From Maratus speciosus (taxonomy: Eukaryota; Arthropoda; Arachnida; Araneae; Salticidae), in assembly GCA_963932465.1 (NCBI GenBank), contig OZ010792.1, positions 2,666,001 through 2,730,000 on the forward strand: DNA of 64,000 bases. The letters are read 5' to 3'. Numbering within the stretch: position 1 is the first letter of the stretch; the number at the start of each line of letters is the position of its first letter. Below are positions 33,312 through 43,819 of the stretch, piece by piece. Made by a program: the position numbers and the translations under genes. The notes under the pieces were generated by a model. It made no database searches and was not told the origin of the DNA. It saw nothing but the letters and a program-made list of their open reading frames with translations.

Positions 33312-34736
33312 TATTACTATTGAAAAAAAGCAAAGTTTGCATTCGTTTTGATATTTAGATAGATGGCCTCCTAAGCAAATTCTACATACATCATTGAAAA
33401 ATAACCCTTATTACCAATCATTTGTGATCAGTAACATTCTTCTGTGATAATTTGTTGCAGAGTTAGTAGGGGGGGTACTTTTTTGAAAATTATGAAAAAG
33501 CCTTACATTATTTTAATTAAATGAATTCGTTCCTTTTCGATTTCAAAGTGGGTTCGAATCTGTCAGGCAAAACTTTAAAATTTTGATTTTTATTATTACA
33601 CTTCATTTTCAGATGGATTTAATTCAAAGAAAATTCTTAGTTTTTGGCCATTTTAAAGGCCTTTCTTTTTTCTTTTTTCTTTTTTTTTTTTGCGCAGCGG
33701 TAATTTTTAAAATCTATTTTTTTATTTCAGACAGAGAAAATCTGAAATTTCAATTTAAAAAAAGTCCGGAGAATTATTCACTTATATTTAAAAGAAAAAT
33801 GCACATTTAGTAACAATTAATGTTTAAATGTCAGATGATATAATTAAATCCATATTTAATATAAAAAATTCCTCATTTTTAATGATTAATTCGATACAGA
33901 GGAATAAATGTTGGATTCCTCTGAAATACTTTTTGTTTGCACCTGCCATCGACAGGCAATTTTTTGAAAGTACAGACCTCTTATGAACAACTTTTTACAA
34001 GTTATCTATATGCATTATTGAGGAATTAAAAAATAATTGTTTTAATTTTAATACACGCTAACATTCTTTTTTTGGTGCCATCTAGTGAGTTTTTGAAAAA
34101 TGAAAGAATTAATAAGGATTTTTTATGAACTATTTTAGCAATTTAAATGTGTGTTAAAAAATTTTTTTCTTTAAAAAATATTATTTTTTATTTATACCAC
34201 CGCTAAATTTTTAAAATTGATAAATTTAAAAATATACGGATTTTTTTTTTTAAATAATTTTACTTGAATATTTTTAATTTGATTAAAATATGTTTTCTAA
34301 TTATTTTTAAATTGAATGTAATGGTGCTACCATTTATGTAAGAATTTAATAATTATAAATTAACAATTTTGATTTATTAATTTAGGGATAAAGTGTTTTG
34401 AAAGAGATATTAAACGAAACCCTCTGTGCGATCTGCGATCACACTTACCCACTTGTTCAAACAACTCTGTACACCCCCCGTTTCTCAAGTAACACTATAG
34501 CAAATACTCTCTAGTTTATATACCCCTTATTTTTATTTATTTATTTATTTATTTATTTATTTTTGTTTGTTTGTTTGTTTGTTTGTTTTTTACGACTCTT
34601 TCGGTGACATTTAGTATTAAAACAAGGAAGAATAGTAAAGTAAATCGCAACTTCATCTCATTTATTTCCTGCAAGAATAACTTTAATAGTTAACATTTAC
34701 TTTTTACTATACATTTTAAAAACTGAAAGTCCATCT
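33312..34736. other. AT-rich DNA, no gene
   Basis: 33404-33475 is the reverse of 23392-23460. GAAACCCTCTGTGCGATCTG at 34420 resembles the segment at 62588. (TTTA)n and (TTTG)n microsatellites lie at 34526-34593. The open frame 33583-33810 is AT-driven. Confidence 0.55.
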
Positions 34737-34946
34737 TTAACCCTTTCAGGGGCAAAGCACTTCTGTTGCTAAGATGTTGAAACGATTGAATACCACCCGT
34801 ATTTACGAACAATTTTATTAGAAAATAAATAAAAGCTTTTACTCACGTGCATGATAAAGGCAAAATTTTCTAAAAAATTCTGGTACAGTTGTGGATTAAA
34901 ATTAAGTGGTATATAACTAATATACCATCGCGCTTCAATGGGTTAA
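34737..34946. mobile_element. Short TTAA MITE, family 2 (copy 3)
   Basis: TTAACCCTTTCAGGGGC at the left, TTCAATGGGTTAA at the right. It shares the TTATTAGAAAATAAATAAA middle with 21092-21300. 210 bp. Confidence 0.72.
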
Positions 34947-35517
34947 TATATCCTACTAGCCGTCCTTGGCGACCAGTTTGGTCTGCCTTAAAATTTATGT
35001 TTGGGAAAGTATGCTAAGCATTGTATTATGTTACTTTTATTCAAAATTTAATTTACTTGGACTCCCTTAAATATAATTAATATAATACCTTAAGCTAATA
35101 TTAGTTTTTGCTACATTAAAATATCTCAATTTGTTGATTTTCTGTAAGTAAGTAAACCCTATTGGTTTACAATGGAAGTCTATGGGAATTTGGCAAAATA
35201 TTAGAAATATCCCCAAGTTGGCGTCATTTTTGGCGACTAATTTTGATCACCAAATTTGGCGATATATCGTTAAGTTGGCGACAAACTTGGAGACCGAAAA
35301 ATGGCCCCCTCCCTATGGTAACCCCCCTTATAGGTATGGAAGATGCATTAAATGCTGTTCAATAACCAATGCGATGCGTTTCATTCGGACGTTGCCATTA
35401 AACAATTAAATCGCGATTTCTGTGCCACGTATAATAGAGTAATATATATATAGATTGTTTGTTGCATTGATTTGGGAAGCGAGATAGATTGTCCGAAAAA
35501 TATTCATTTTTTTTACA
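34947..35517. other. Intergenic DNA, no gene
   Basis: Overlapping short open frames at 35162-35409 in two frames; neither has a recognisable domain. A near-repeat of TTTTGGCGACTAATTTTGA and TTGGCGATATATCG may be an internal tandem fragment. Confidence 0.5.
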
Positions 35518-35541
35518 CACCCCCTCCCCCCCCCCCCCCCC

Positions 35542-35596
<55 letters not shown>

Positions 35597-35669
35597 AGAA
35601 AAAGAAAAATCTTGAACGGTAAATGTGCTGAAGTTGCTCTCATCCAAACAATAGAATATTCCCCCTCTT

Positions 35670-35712
<43 letters not shown>

Positions 35713-35941
35713 ATCTTGAATGAGAGTGCTTGCCCAACATGACTCTCGTTTCTTAAAGAATTACCCTAGGCAATTTGATAGGACATATTATTATGACGGT
35801 GCCTCGCAGATGACCCGATTGGCTCATCCTAGAAAGTAAGTCATTGTATTGTCGTAAAGAAACAAAAGTATATCGCTAGTGTAAATCAATGTCTATTAAA
35901 TTAAAATAGCATTGTCTGTTTGTATTTCACTTCTACCTCTC

Positions 35942-35970
<29 letters not shown>
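35518..35970. repeat. Long homopolymer tracts (C/A, T, A)
   Basis: A C-rich run (35521-35542) followed by about 50 A (35543-35592), 38 T (35671-35708) and 28 A (35943-35970). The A and T runs around a 78-base spacer could pair. Open frames across them are artefacts. Run lengths may be assembly-sensitive. Confidence 0.9.
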
Positions 35971-35972
<2 letters not shown>

Positions 35973-36396
35973 GCTGGATTATGGATAAAAAAGAGCACTC
36001 ATTATTCGTAAAGACCCAAAGGTGTCATAGTAACTCTAGAAATTTTGAAATGTGAATAAGTTTCTGAAACCTTGTTATTAATTGTAAAAGTTACAAAAAA
36101 AAAGTATTTTTTTTTCTTTTTTGTAAATTACAAGGAAATTTCTGTGTAGGTGAAAACTTTACCCACTGTTGAAAAAAAATAAAAGAAGGAATAAAAAGGG
36201 AAATAATAGGGATTATTATTTTTTTATTAACGCTATTTACTCGTTAATTAAAAAAGGTATTTTCGTTTTTTAATTTGAATACATAGCAAACAAAAACTTG
36301 ATTAAATACAATTTTTGAATAACATTCAAAGAAATAAAAACGTACTTTCACATTCTCCCGCCTCATGAATCAGTTTATTCCATAGAATAAAAAATC
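35971..36396. other. AT-rich DNA, no gene
   Basis: Nothing recognised. Confidence 0.55.
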
Positions 36397-36462
36397 GTCT
36401 GTCCTAGAGCATTGGCAATCTAAGCCAAGGATCTGGGTTCGATTCCCGGCTTGGGCCTTTTT
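36397..36462 (+). repeat. tRNA-like segment with Pol III terminator
   Basis: TAGAGCATTGGC, a 5-bp anticodon-like stem TTGGC/GCCAA with a 7-base loop AATCTAA, then GGGTTCGATTCCC (intact B box and T arm) and GGGCCTTTTT. The 5' acceptor and D arm are degenerate, so this is a tRNA-derived repeat head or pseudogene rather than a tRNA gene. Confidence 0.5.
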
Positions 36463-36529
36463 CCCGCTGAGTTGGAAATATTCAATTCATATGATAATTT
36501 TACCAATCAGTATGATTCTGTTAAAATTA

Positions 36530-37960
36530 TAGTAATATCTGCTTGTTCTATAAACTTTTAACTCCTTCAGTTCCCCCTATTTTAAATTTCAAGTTTCATA
36601 TGAATACAAAGTTGTTTCCCTATTATTATTTTTTTATTTTTTTAAAATCTGGTATAAAATTCCCCCTCCCCTCTCCAAATTTTGCATTTAGGTATGTTTA
36701 AGGTCACAGCTGATGGTACCAACATTGTATTAAAAGTTAATTAATTAACCTTTGCTTCGACGTTTTGGGCTATTTTATTAGCCAGAAGGTGTGCATTATG
36801 ATTTCAATCTCGCTTTGTCACCTTTTAATTTATAGAATTCTAATATTTATAGTACTATAAGTAATATCTACTTGCTCTATAACTCTTTAACCCCTTCAGT
36901 GCCAACTATTTTAAAGTCTAAGTTCAATATGAGTACAAAGGTGCCCTCTATTTTTGGTTCTTTGTCTTTATTGGGAATTAAAACGGCCTATAGCGACGCT
37001 GCTCGCAGCCTTCGGTACAGGAAAATTGTACCTTTAATTTCCCTTTAACTAATGCTAAAGTGCCATTGAAATAATTCTTTATTGTAAATGCATTTGAAAG
37101 TTTTAGATATTCAAATTCCGATAACTTTGTCTTATGAGACAGGACACAAATATCACATGAGATCTGAAATTGTGCAAAAAAATAATCATTCTGAACAAAT
37201 TAAAAATACATGTAATGCAATGTGCTTGCACGGCAGTATCCTGAAGCGAAAAGTTTATAAGTTTTCTCCACCAGATGGCGTATTCAAGCGCTTGAATCGC
37301 CAATATAGTATAATACTATTTCCAAATTTTGTATATAAGTATCTTAAGGTCTCAGCTGGTTTTACCACTATTGCGCAGGAAATTCATTACTTGACCCTTG
37401 CTAACCCAATTTTGGGCTATTTTATTAGCGAGAAGGTGTGTATTATAATTTAAATTTCGCTTTCCCACTTGTAAATTTAAAGATTTCTAATATTTCTACT
37501 ATATATATAATATTTACCTGCTCTATAACTGCTCAACCCTTTCAATTCTACCTATTTTAAACTCTAAGTTCAATATGAGTACAAAGGTGCCCTCTACTTT
37601 TTATATATTTATATGGTATACAATCCCTCCCCCCTCCCCTCTTCCAAATTTTGCATATATCTAAAATTTCAGCTAAATTTACCCCCATCGCAAAGGAAAT
37701 TCATTACTCAATCGTTGTTACTCCATTTTGAAATATCTTACTTGTGAAAGGATATCCATTGATTCATATCTTACTACCTATTACTAAATATTTATATCTA
37801 AATTCATATCTTACTACCTATTATTAATTACTAAATTTACAAAATTTCTATTATTATAAGTAAAATTTACTTGTTTTATTGCTATTTAATCCTTTCATTT
37901 TCACCTATTTTGAATTCTAAGCATTATATGAGAACAAAGGTGCCCCTTTTATCTTAAGTT
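36530..37960 (+). repeat. Tandem array, about 330 bp unit, 4 copies
   Basis: Units contain CTCTATAACTCTTTAACCCC, CTATTTTAAA(G/C)TCTAAGTTC, ATATGAGTACAAAGGTGCCC and TTTTGGGCTATTTTATTAGC, with recurrence near 36540, 36870, 37520 and 37870 (about 330 bp or its double). The open frame 37088-37453 sits within a unit and is not matched in the others, so it is not a gene. Confidence 0.7.
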
Positions 37961-38179
37961 TTTAGGCCTGTATGAGTTTTTCTTGTTATGAGTGAGATGA
38001 TGGATGTCTTTGAAAGTTGTCTTGTTTTCTCGCACGTTAGTATTGCTGTGCTATGAATATTAAATAGGGATCTTAGCTATGACTAATATTTTCATCATAA
38101 GAACGTTATTTTCCTTAATTAATTGTTGTTACTTAATAGTTGCACATTCCCTGTATCATTCTCCTGGATCGATTAGTGT

Positions 38180-38640
38180 TTGCATCACTTGTATATGAAA
38201 TAGTTTAACATAATTAAAATACACCACAAACAATTCCCCCCTATACCATTATGTAACGGAATTCTTTTGTGTGGCCCGGTCAATTAATGATAATTATTCT
38301 TTGCGCTGCATATTCTACAGAATGCATATTTTAAGTGCATTTCGTAAATGTATATCAATTTTATTATGTTTGAAAGGGTGGAACATCTTTAAAATTCATT
38401 TGAAACGATTTTTTTCTTATTGGCCGTAATGCAACAGAATGCTTTTAATTGTCATTGTAAATAAACTAAATATGCTACTAACTTCATTTGAAATCGGGTT
38501 CGTGCTAGGCTGAACGTCAATAACATCTAAAAATTTCAGGGTAATCCGAGTATATTTACCAGAGTTAGAGCGTGGACAGACGGCCAGACAAACCGAAGTC
38601 ATAAACACTTTTCAGTCTTGTTGGAAAGTGTTAAAAAGTA
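38180..38640 (+). repeat. Dispersed repeat ending in (GACA)n
   Basis: Same modules as 29736-30160 (ATTATGTAACGGAATTC, TTTTGTGTGGCCC, CCAGAGTTAGAGCGTGG, GACGGCCAGACAAACCG, AGTCATAAACACTTTTC). Confidence 0.75.
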
Positions 38641-38649
38641 TCTAGTTCT

Positions 38650-40760
38650 CATCTTCTTGAAGAAGCTGAAGAACCAATTACCATACCTGATATAATTACT
38701 AAAGCTAAGAAGTTTCTGACTTCTTTAAAAGAAAAACATAGCACTAAAAAACTCTCCACTCTCCAGTACATGATAAGATTATAAGTTTAAGGAAAATTCA
38801 AGATCAAATCCTTAAAGCGGACATTGCTTCCGCCAACAGAATTCAGCTAATGATAAATTCCATAACTTTGATTGCACTAAGAATCGCGTAATATAGACAA
38901 ACTATTACAGACTTAATCACTCGAGTTTCCACGGCCCAAGATGTACAGTCATCTGTTTCTGTTGGGATGGCAATCCAAACTAAAATTAACACATTGCAAC
39001 TGCAGGAGATGCAAAAACTGTTCAGAACCTTACACTTTTGCAATCAAATGTCTTCACAGGGAAGCAGAAATGACACAGAGCAGATCTACTGCACAACATT
39101 CAAACTAACATGATAATAACATCCCATCTAATTTTGCAGTCACGCCTACAGACATAAAAAACCAGCCGCGTCACCTAAAATTCGAGCTTGATGATTTAAA
39201 AAAAATGTTATAATTGCTAAATCCTGTGGCTTACTTAATCTTTCAGGGAAAGAAATCAAGCATCATCTCGAAGGATCGCAGTCGTTCGTATAATGGTCAT
39301 CGTGGTCATTGCGATAATGAAAACAGCGATAGTCATTGGTATATCACCGCATAGATTAACCCTCCGACTGTCTTGGAAAAGGGCAAAATTGTAATGTTGT
39401 TTTTTCTGCATTTTGTTTTAATTGCTTAAAAAAATGATTCTTTGAACATTTTGTAAAAAAACTTAATAACGAATATGAATGCAATCCTTGGAAGTATTAA
39501 TCATTGTTCAATGTATTAAAAATACATTAAATCAATAGAATTATATTACTTTAAATATTGCTTGTATTGCAGTGAAACCTGGAGATTAGTGCACGTATTA
39601 ACACGGGTTTGTCAGTGAGGGGGTGAGTAGAGATTGCGTGGATATCTGCGAGTGATGCATAAACCTTAAAGCATCTTCAATGTAACCAACCACCTAATGG
39701 GTACCCAACCTTCGTTCCTAAGCCCGATCCTCTTTAAAGGCTATATCATCATCTAGAATGTACCAGAAAAATTCATTGCAGACTACATTAACGCTTCATT
39801 AGATAAAGCTATAAATATAGAACCAGATGAACTCCGAATCCTTCATGGCCAACCTTCCAAATTGCAAGGTTACATCAGCTGGTTGGTTCTCTTCGCTTAC
39901 AACATTTTAAAAAGTAATCATCAAATACGGTGAGGTTTACATTGTTCCGAAACTTTGCAAAGTTTGAACTTATACTTCTATTATAATTATAAGATGCCGG
40001 CTTATTGTCATCATGCTGAGAAACGATCCCCTATTGTCATCTACCTACCGGATGTCCTAAAAAGGACTGACTGATTTTAAAATTCAATAACTTGCAAACT
40101 GTGACAGATATTTAAAAAATTCTTGCAGGAGCGTTATGCATAAGGTCAAAAGTTTTTTTACTGTGATTTTCGATTTTAGTTCGAATTACAAACAATAGAT
40201 GGTGCTGTGAGCAATAGGCGCTAAAAACAGGTTCGGTTTTTTGGTCGATCTCTTCTTCCATGCGGAAAAAGGAGATGGAAATGTATTAAGTGGGTCCCGA
40301 AGGACTAAAAATCGAGCCTGAATTTAGCGTCTATTGATCGCAGCGCCATCTATTGTTTGTAATTCGAACTAAAATCGAAAATCACTGTAAAAAAAACTTT
40401 TGACCACATGCATAACCCTCCTGCAAGAAATTTTTTAATATCTGTCAAGGTTTGCAAGTTATTGAATTTTAAAATCAGTCAGTCCTTTTTAGGATACCCG
40501 GTATTATACGAATTGTGGCCTAAAACACGCTTCAAAAGATTGCACTCGCCCTCCTTCCTGCATTAATTGTTTATATAGCAATAAAAAGAACAAAACTTCC
40601 TTTGACTTGACAGTGCCCAGAAAGCATCAGACGTTGACTTCCCTCGATCTAAAATCTCATATCTAAACGAAAAGGAAAGACTCGATGAACTATACCCCAC
40701 CTTCCAAAAACATTTTCCTTCAAATATCTTGAACATTTCTTTCTCGAACCCTCCTAAATG
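38650..40760 (+). pseudogene. Decayed retroelement gag/ORF1-like relic
   Basis: Plus-strand translation, with several frameshifts and stops, gives protein-like stretches: LLEEAEEPITIPDIITKAKK near 38658, IQDQILKADIASANRIQL near 38795, VQSSVSVGMAIQTKINT near 38945, PEKFIADYINASLDKA near 39768, and ERLDELYPTFQKHFPSN near 40675. Near 40510 a run C-x3-H-x4-C ... C-x2-C (CGLKHASKDCTRPPSCINC) resembles the zinc-knuckle region of ORF1/gag proteins of non-LTR retrotransposons. The order (helical N-terminal region, core, knuckles) fits that class. It is split at 40048 by a MITE and contains no reverse transcriptase. Family assignment is tentative. Confidence 0.45.
40048..40501. mobile_element. TA-flanked MITE with about 180-bp terminal inverted repeats
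   Basis: Ends CCGGATGTCCTAAAAAGGAC and, reversed, CCGGGTATCCTAAAAAGGAC. The arms are nearly identical for about 180 bases on each side, ending near the inner motif ACAAACAATAGATGGTGC. TA flanks both ends (40046-40047 and 40502-40503), suggesting a Tc1/mariner-type mechanism. It lies within the gag-like relic, just before its cysteine-rich motif. Confidence 0.88.
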
Positions 40761-40934
40761 ACCTCAACGTCCTTATGGGCCATGTTGGTTCAGTCTTTGC
40801 AGTTTATTCCCAACATAATTTTCTCTGCGGGTAGATACCAGATGAAAAAGACTGTTTATTGGACGAAGCGGAACAGTGTTAAAATGTTCTTCACGACTAT
40901 TGGTGCTTACCTGCTGCTGACGTCACATGGGTAA

Positions 40935-41075
40935 AGTCTGTGGCGACGCCACCTTGCGCGAGTTTCTCGCAGAAAGCGGTTGAGCTAGCCTTTTGCTCGG
41001 CACGAAAGTTCTCGCTTTCTGACCGTGGGTTCTCCGGTTCGATTCTTATTGTCGCACATCGCCTGCATTGGTGAC
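40935..41075 (+). repeat. SINE-like repeat with tRNA-like segment, copy 1
   Basis: GTGGCGACGCCACCTTGCGC leads into TTGAGCTAGCC (A-box-like), GAAAG...CTTTC as an anticodon-like stem, and CCGGTTCGATTC (B box). It matches 41350-41710, where it is interrupted by a foldback. Confidence 0.55.
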
Positions 41076-41349
41076 CTTGGACAAACGAACATGCACTTCA
41101 CTATCTCCGCTCGACATCAACAGATGGCAGCACTGAAAACACCCCCAGCAATCAAAGCCTGTGGAACGCTCACAGCACGCTAAAGCCTATGACAACTCTA
41201 ACAGCACAAAGCCTGTCACGCCGTGCATCTCCGGGGGCACACACATGCGCTCGGCAACACGACAGCATCACTCCGTCAACCGCCACCGCAACACGAGTGC
41301 ACATCGCTCGTCCAACGTCAACGAGACGTTCTTCTCACTGGGGGTGGAG
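41076..41349. other. GC-richer segment with overlapping open frames
   Basis: Three overlapping plus-strand frames (from 41161, 41189, 41223) lie in all three phases, which argues against coding. It contains ACAGATGGCAGCAC. Possibly part of the repeat between the two SINE-like copies. Confidence 0.4.
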
Positions 41350-41710
41350 TACTGTGGCGACGCCATCTTGCGCGGTCAGTAAAACGAATTTCTCGCAGGA
41401 AGCGATTGAACCAACGCCCACTAGATATTTGAGAAAGCTTTGACATGCGTCGCGAAAACGTCACACAAAGCAGGCAAAAGAAAGAAAAAAGATCATTCAT
41501 TGCCAATCAATGATCTTTTTTCTTTGTTTTGCCTGCTTTGTGTGACGTTTTCGTCGTTGACGATGTTCGTGTCAAGGCTTTCTCAAATATCTAGGGGCCG
41601 TTGATTGAGCTAGCCCTTTTGCTCGGCACGAAAGATCTCGCTTTCTGACCGTGGGTTTTCGAGTTCGATCCTTATCGCCGCGCATCACCTGCAAGTCCAT
41701 TAACCAAATT
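41350..41710 (+). repeat. SINE-like repeat with tRNA-like segment, copy 2 (interrupted)
   Basis: Resumes the copy 1 sequence on both sides of the foldback at 41412-41604: TGTGGCGACGCCATCTTGCG before it, TTGAGCTAGCCCTTTTGCTC and GAGTTCGATCC after it. Confidence 0.6.
41412..41604. mobile_element. Foldback element (near-perfect hairpin)
   Basis: Arms of about 85 bases (41420-41504 and 41507-41594) meet almost without a loop: GATCATTCATTG-CCAAT-CAATGATC at the centre, CTAGATATTTGAGAAAGC at the outer edge. One side carries a small insertion (TCGTTGACGATGTTCG). It splits the SINE-like repeat at TTGA, which appears on both sides of the insertion. Confidence 0.8.
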
Positions 41711-42924
41711 CTTTTGCATTGTTTTAGTTTACTCTAAGCCTCAGCCTCATATTTTCCTTTAATTTTTTAATTTAATTCCATATTGTTGCTATCTCTAGAA
41801 ACTCCCTGCTCGCGCTTTTTGGCAGGCTTTACCTTAGATTCTTTCTATTATCAAGTAGATATAATTCTTTCTGTTTCTTAATTATTTAATGGTCATCTCT
41901 AGCATCTCGAAAATTTTATCTCCTGCTTACCCGCAAATCAACATTATTAACTTATCTTGATAAATTATTTCAGAAACAACACATTGAATCTTATTATCTA
42001 AAGCTTAAGTGTAATTAAAATTGAATAGTTGAAACCATTTTCCTACTCTGTGCTGTGGACTCCAATCTACTTAAAAAATTATGTTGTTCCCAAATCAATG
42101 CTGCTCCTTGTCGGGCTTTTGGCGGCAACTTCATTTTCCTTTATTGTTTGCCTCACCCTTTTTATGTTTCGCCCTATGTTGCGTTTTAGGCGATCTGGTC
42201 TTTGATCATAGTCTGTTATTATCATTTTTTATTTACTTATTTTCCGCCACGCCCCTTGTCGCGTTTACTGGTGATTTCAGCTAAGGCTGAATATTGTTTA
42301 TATATATGTTTTCCTTTAAAAGTCCATGCAAACTACTATGCTTCGCATTGAAAATTTTCATGTGGTAAGGCGCTCCCTTTTATGTGCTGCGATCTTCGTA
42401 GGGTGTCTAGAGATCAGAGGTCACCAGTGGATGTCGTTGAGAAGTTCATCTCCGCCTCTTTCTTTTGCTGGTGACCATATAGAACGCTTGAAAAAGAAAG
42501 GCCAGTTGAAAGATTTATGACTTCTCGTCGGCTAGCAAATAAACGACCTTGAAACCTCAATAACGGGGATCGAGAGACCCATCTATTACATTTCCTTGTC
42601 TGAGCAGTCTCTCTTAGGCTGTCAAAAATAGTATGCTTGGCGAGATTTTGTGTTGTAGCTCGCACATTCAGTACTCAGTACTCAAACTTTCTGCAGTTAA
42701 CTTGTGGCCCACTCCGTCTGGCTCCACATATATAAAATGTCTAACTAAAATTCTTGTGATCATCGGATAATAAAAACCAAGCATGTGTGCTAGAAGTTTG
42801 TATTAATATTTCTGATTACAAACGAACCTGGATATTCTACACTGTAGAAAGAAGAAAGTAAGTACATAATAACTAGCTGACTGAGTGATGGCTGAAGAAA
42901 GTAATGACTAGCCCTTAAAACCAA
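41711..42924. other. Unassigned DNA
   Basis: No gene supported. Open frames at 42081-42284, 42326-42520 and 42414-42665 overlap on both strands. A short hairpin GGTCACCAG...CTGGTGACC is at 42419-42476. AATAAAAACC near 42767 could be a poly(A) signal, but nothing upstream identifies a transcript. Confidence 0.4.
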
Positions 42925-43195
42925 TCAAGACTCTAAAACATCATTAAACAAGCGTTCTCGCGACCATTGAAATAATACGAACCAAGTATGTCTTCGCTTT
43001 TTACCCACAAAATTAGTCTCCTCTCGTTTTAGAGTAAGTGGAATCGTCGCAGTCCCATTAACTTTCGGCGCCTGGGTAGCCTCTCGGCCGTATCTCTTTA
43101 CGCCATCCATCATTCTCACCTCGCCCCAAAAATGCTGAATTTGTGGTCAGGTCTCGAACCCGCGGCTGTCATCGCCACGCATGCGCGACTCTCCA
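42925..43195 (-). repeat. Possible tRNA-derived SINE
   Basis: Minus strand: GGCGATGACAGCCGCGGGTT then CGAGACC gives a B-box-like GGGTTCGAGACC; a longer unique body follows (GGGGCGAGGTGAGAATGATG). The A box and target duplication were not found. Confidence 0.35.
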
Positions 43196-43249
43196 TTAGA
43201 AAAACTAATTGGCGGCCTTCCCTATATATCCAACAAGTTGCATAGTAAG

Positions 43250-43437
43250 AGTGGCTCATTAAGAAATAGGGTATAGGTAGTTATTCCAAAATGATAAACG
43301 GCCGGGGCGAAATTTCAATCATTTCAGCGTAATGCGACACTCGCTTCATAATTTGAGGCCTGCATCTAAATCTAAACTCATTCCCATTTTCCATTCTGTC
43401 ACTGAAATTTTCTGTTTTATACTTTGATATCATAATT
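43250..43437 (+). repeat. Repeat interrupted by a MITE, left part
   Basis: Matches 45465-45662: GGCTCATTAAGAAATA, ATTCCAAAATGATAAACG, GACACTCGCTTCATAA, GATATCATAATT. At AATT it is interrupted here and continues uninterrupted in the other copy. Confidence 0.8.
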
Positions 43438-43815
43438 GAAGAGCTAAGTGGAAGAACATGTTAAGTAACAAAAATTACATTTGAAGAAATTTGATGTGAA
43501 AGTTTTTGTTCTCAATTTTAATGATTTATTTTCTGTTTGATACCATGTGTTTAAAATATTAACAGGTGTGGTACTTATAAAAAAAAAACTTATTCATATG
43601 TAATTTTTAAGTATTAAAAAAATATTAATATTATTTGGATTATTAAATATTAAAATATTAAATATTAATGAATAATGTCTTAAATCTTCAAGGCAAAATA
43701 GAACTTTGGTATTTTACCTTTACCATGTGATAGAATACCTGATAACACCTTCGTCCAAACGACAAAATCATTTTTAAGAAAATGTAGCATAACATGTTCT
43801 TCCACTCAGCTCTTC
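43438..43815. mobile_element. MITE with AATT target duplication
   Basis: Terminal repeats GAAGAGCTAAGTGGAAGAAC and, reversed, GAAGAGCTGAGTGGAAGAAC, extending about 25 bases. AATT flanks both sides (43434-43437 and 43816-43819). The uninterrupted target, CATAATTATTTCTTC, is at 45656-45670, so the 378-bp length and the 4-bp duplication are fixed. I do not recognise the family. The interior is AT-rich without coding. Confidence 0.85.
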
Positions 43816-43819
43816 AATT

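Noticed and set aside
23392..33475. A 10 kb element bounded by the inverted pair 23392-23460 and 33404-33475
   Set aside because: The pair lies inside unrelated repeats and has no target duplication; more likely two dispersed copies.
35398..35740. Open frames of poly-lysine, poly-phenylalanine and poly-glycine
   Set aside because: Translation of homopolymer runs.
37088..37453. 121-codon open frame
   Set aside because: Lies in one unit of a 330-bp tandem array and is not preserved in the other units.
41161..41443. Three overlapping open frames in all phases
   Set aside because: Local GC richness lowers stop frequency; no frame is preferred.
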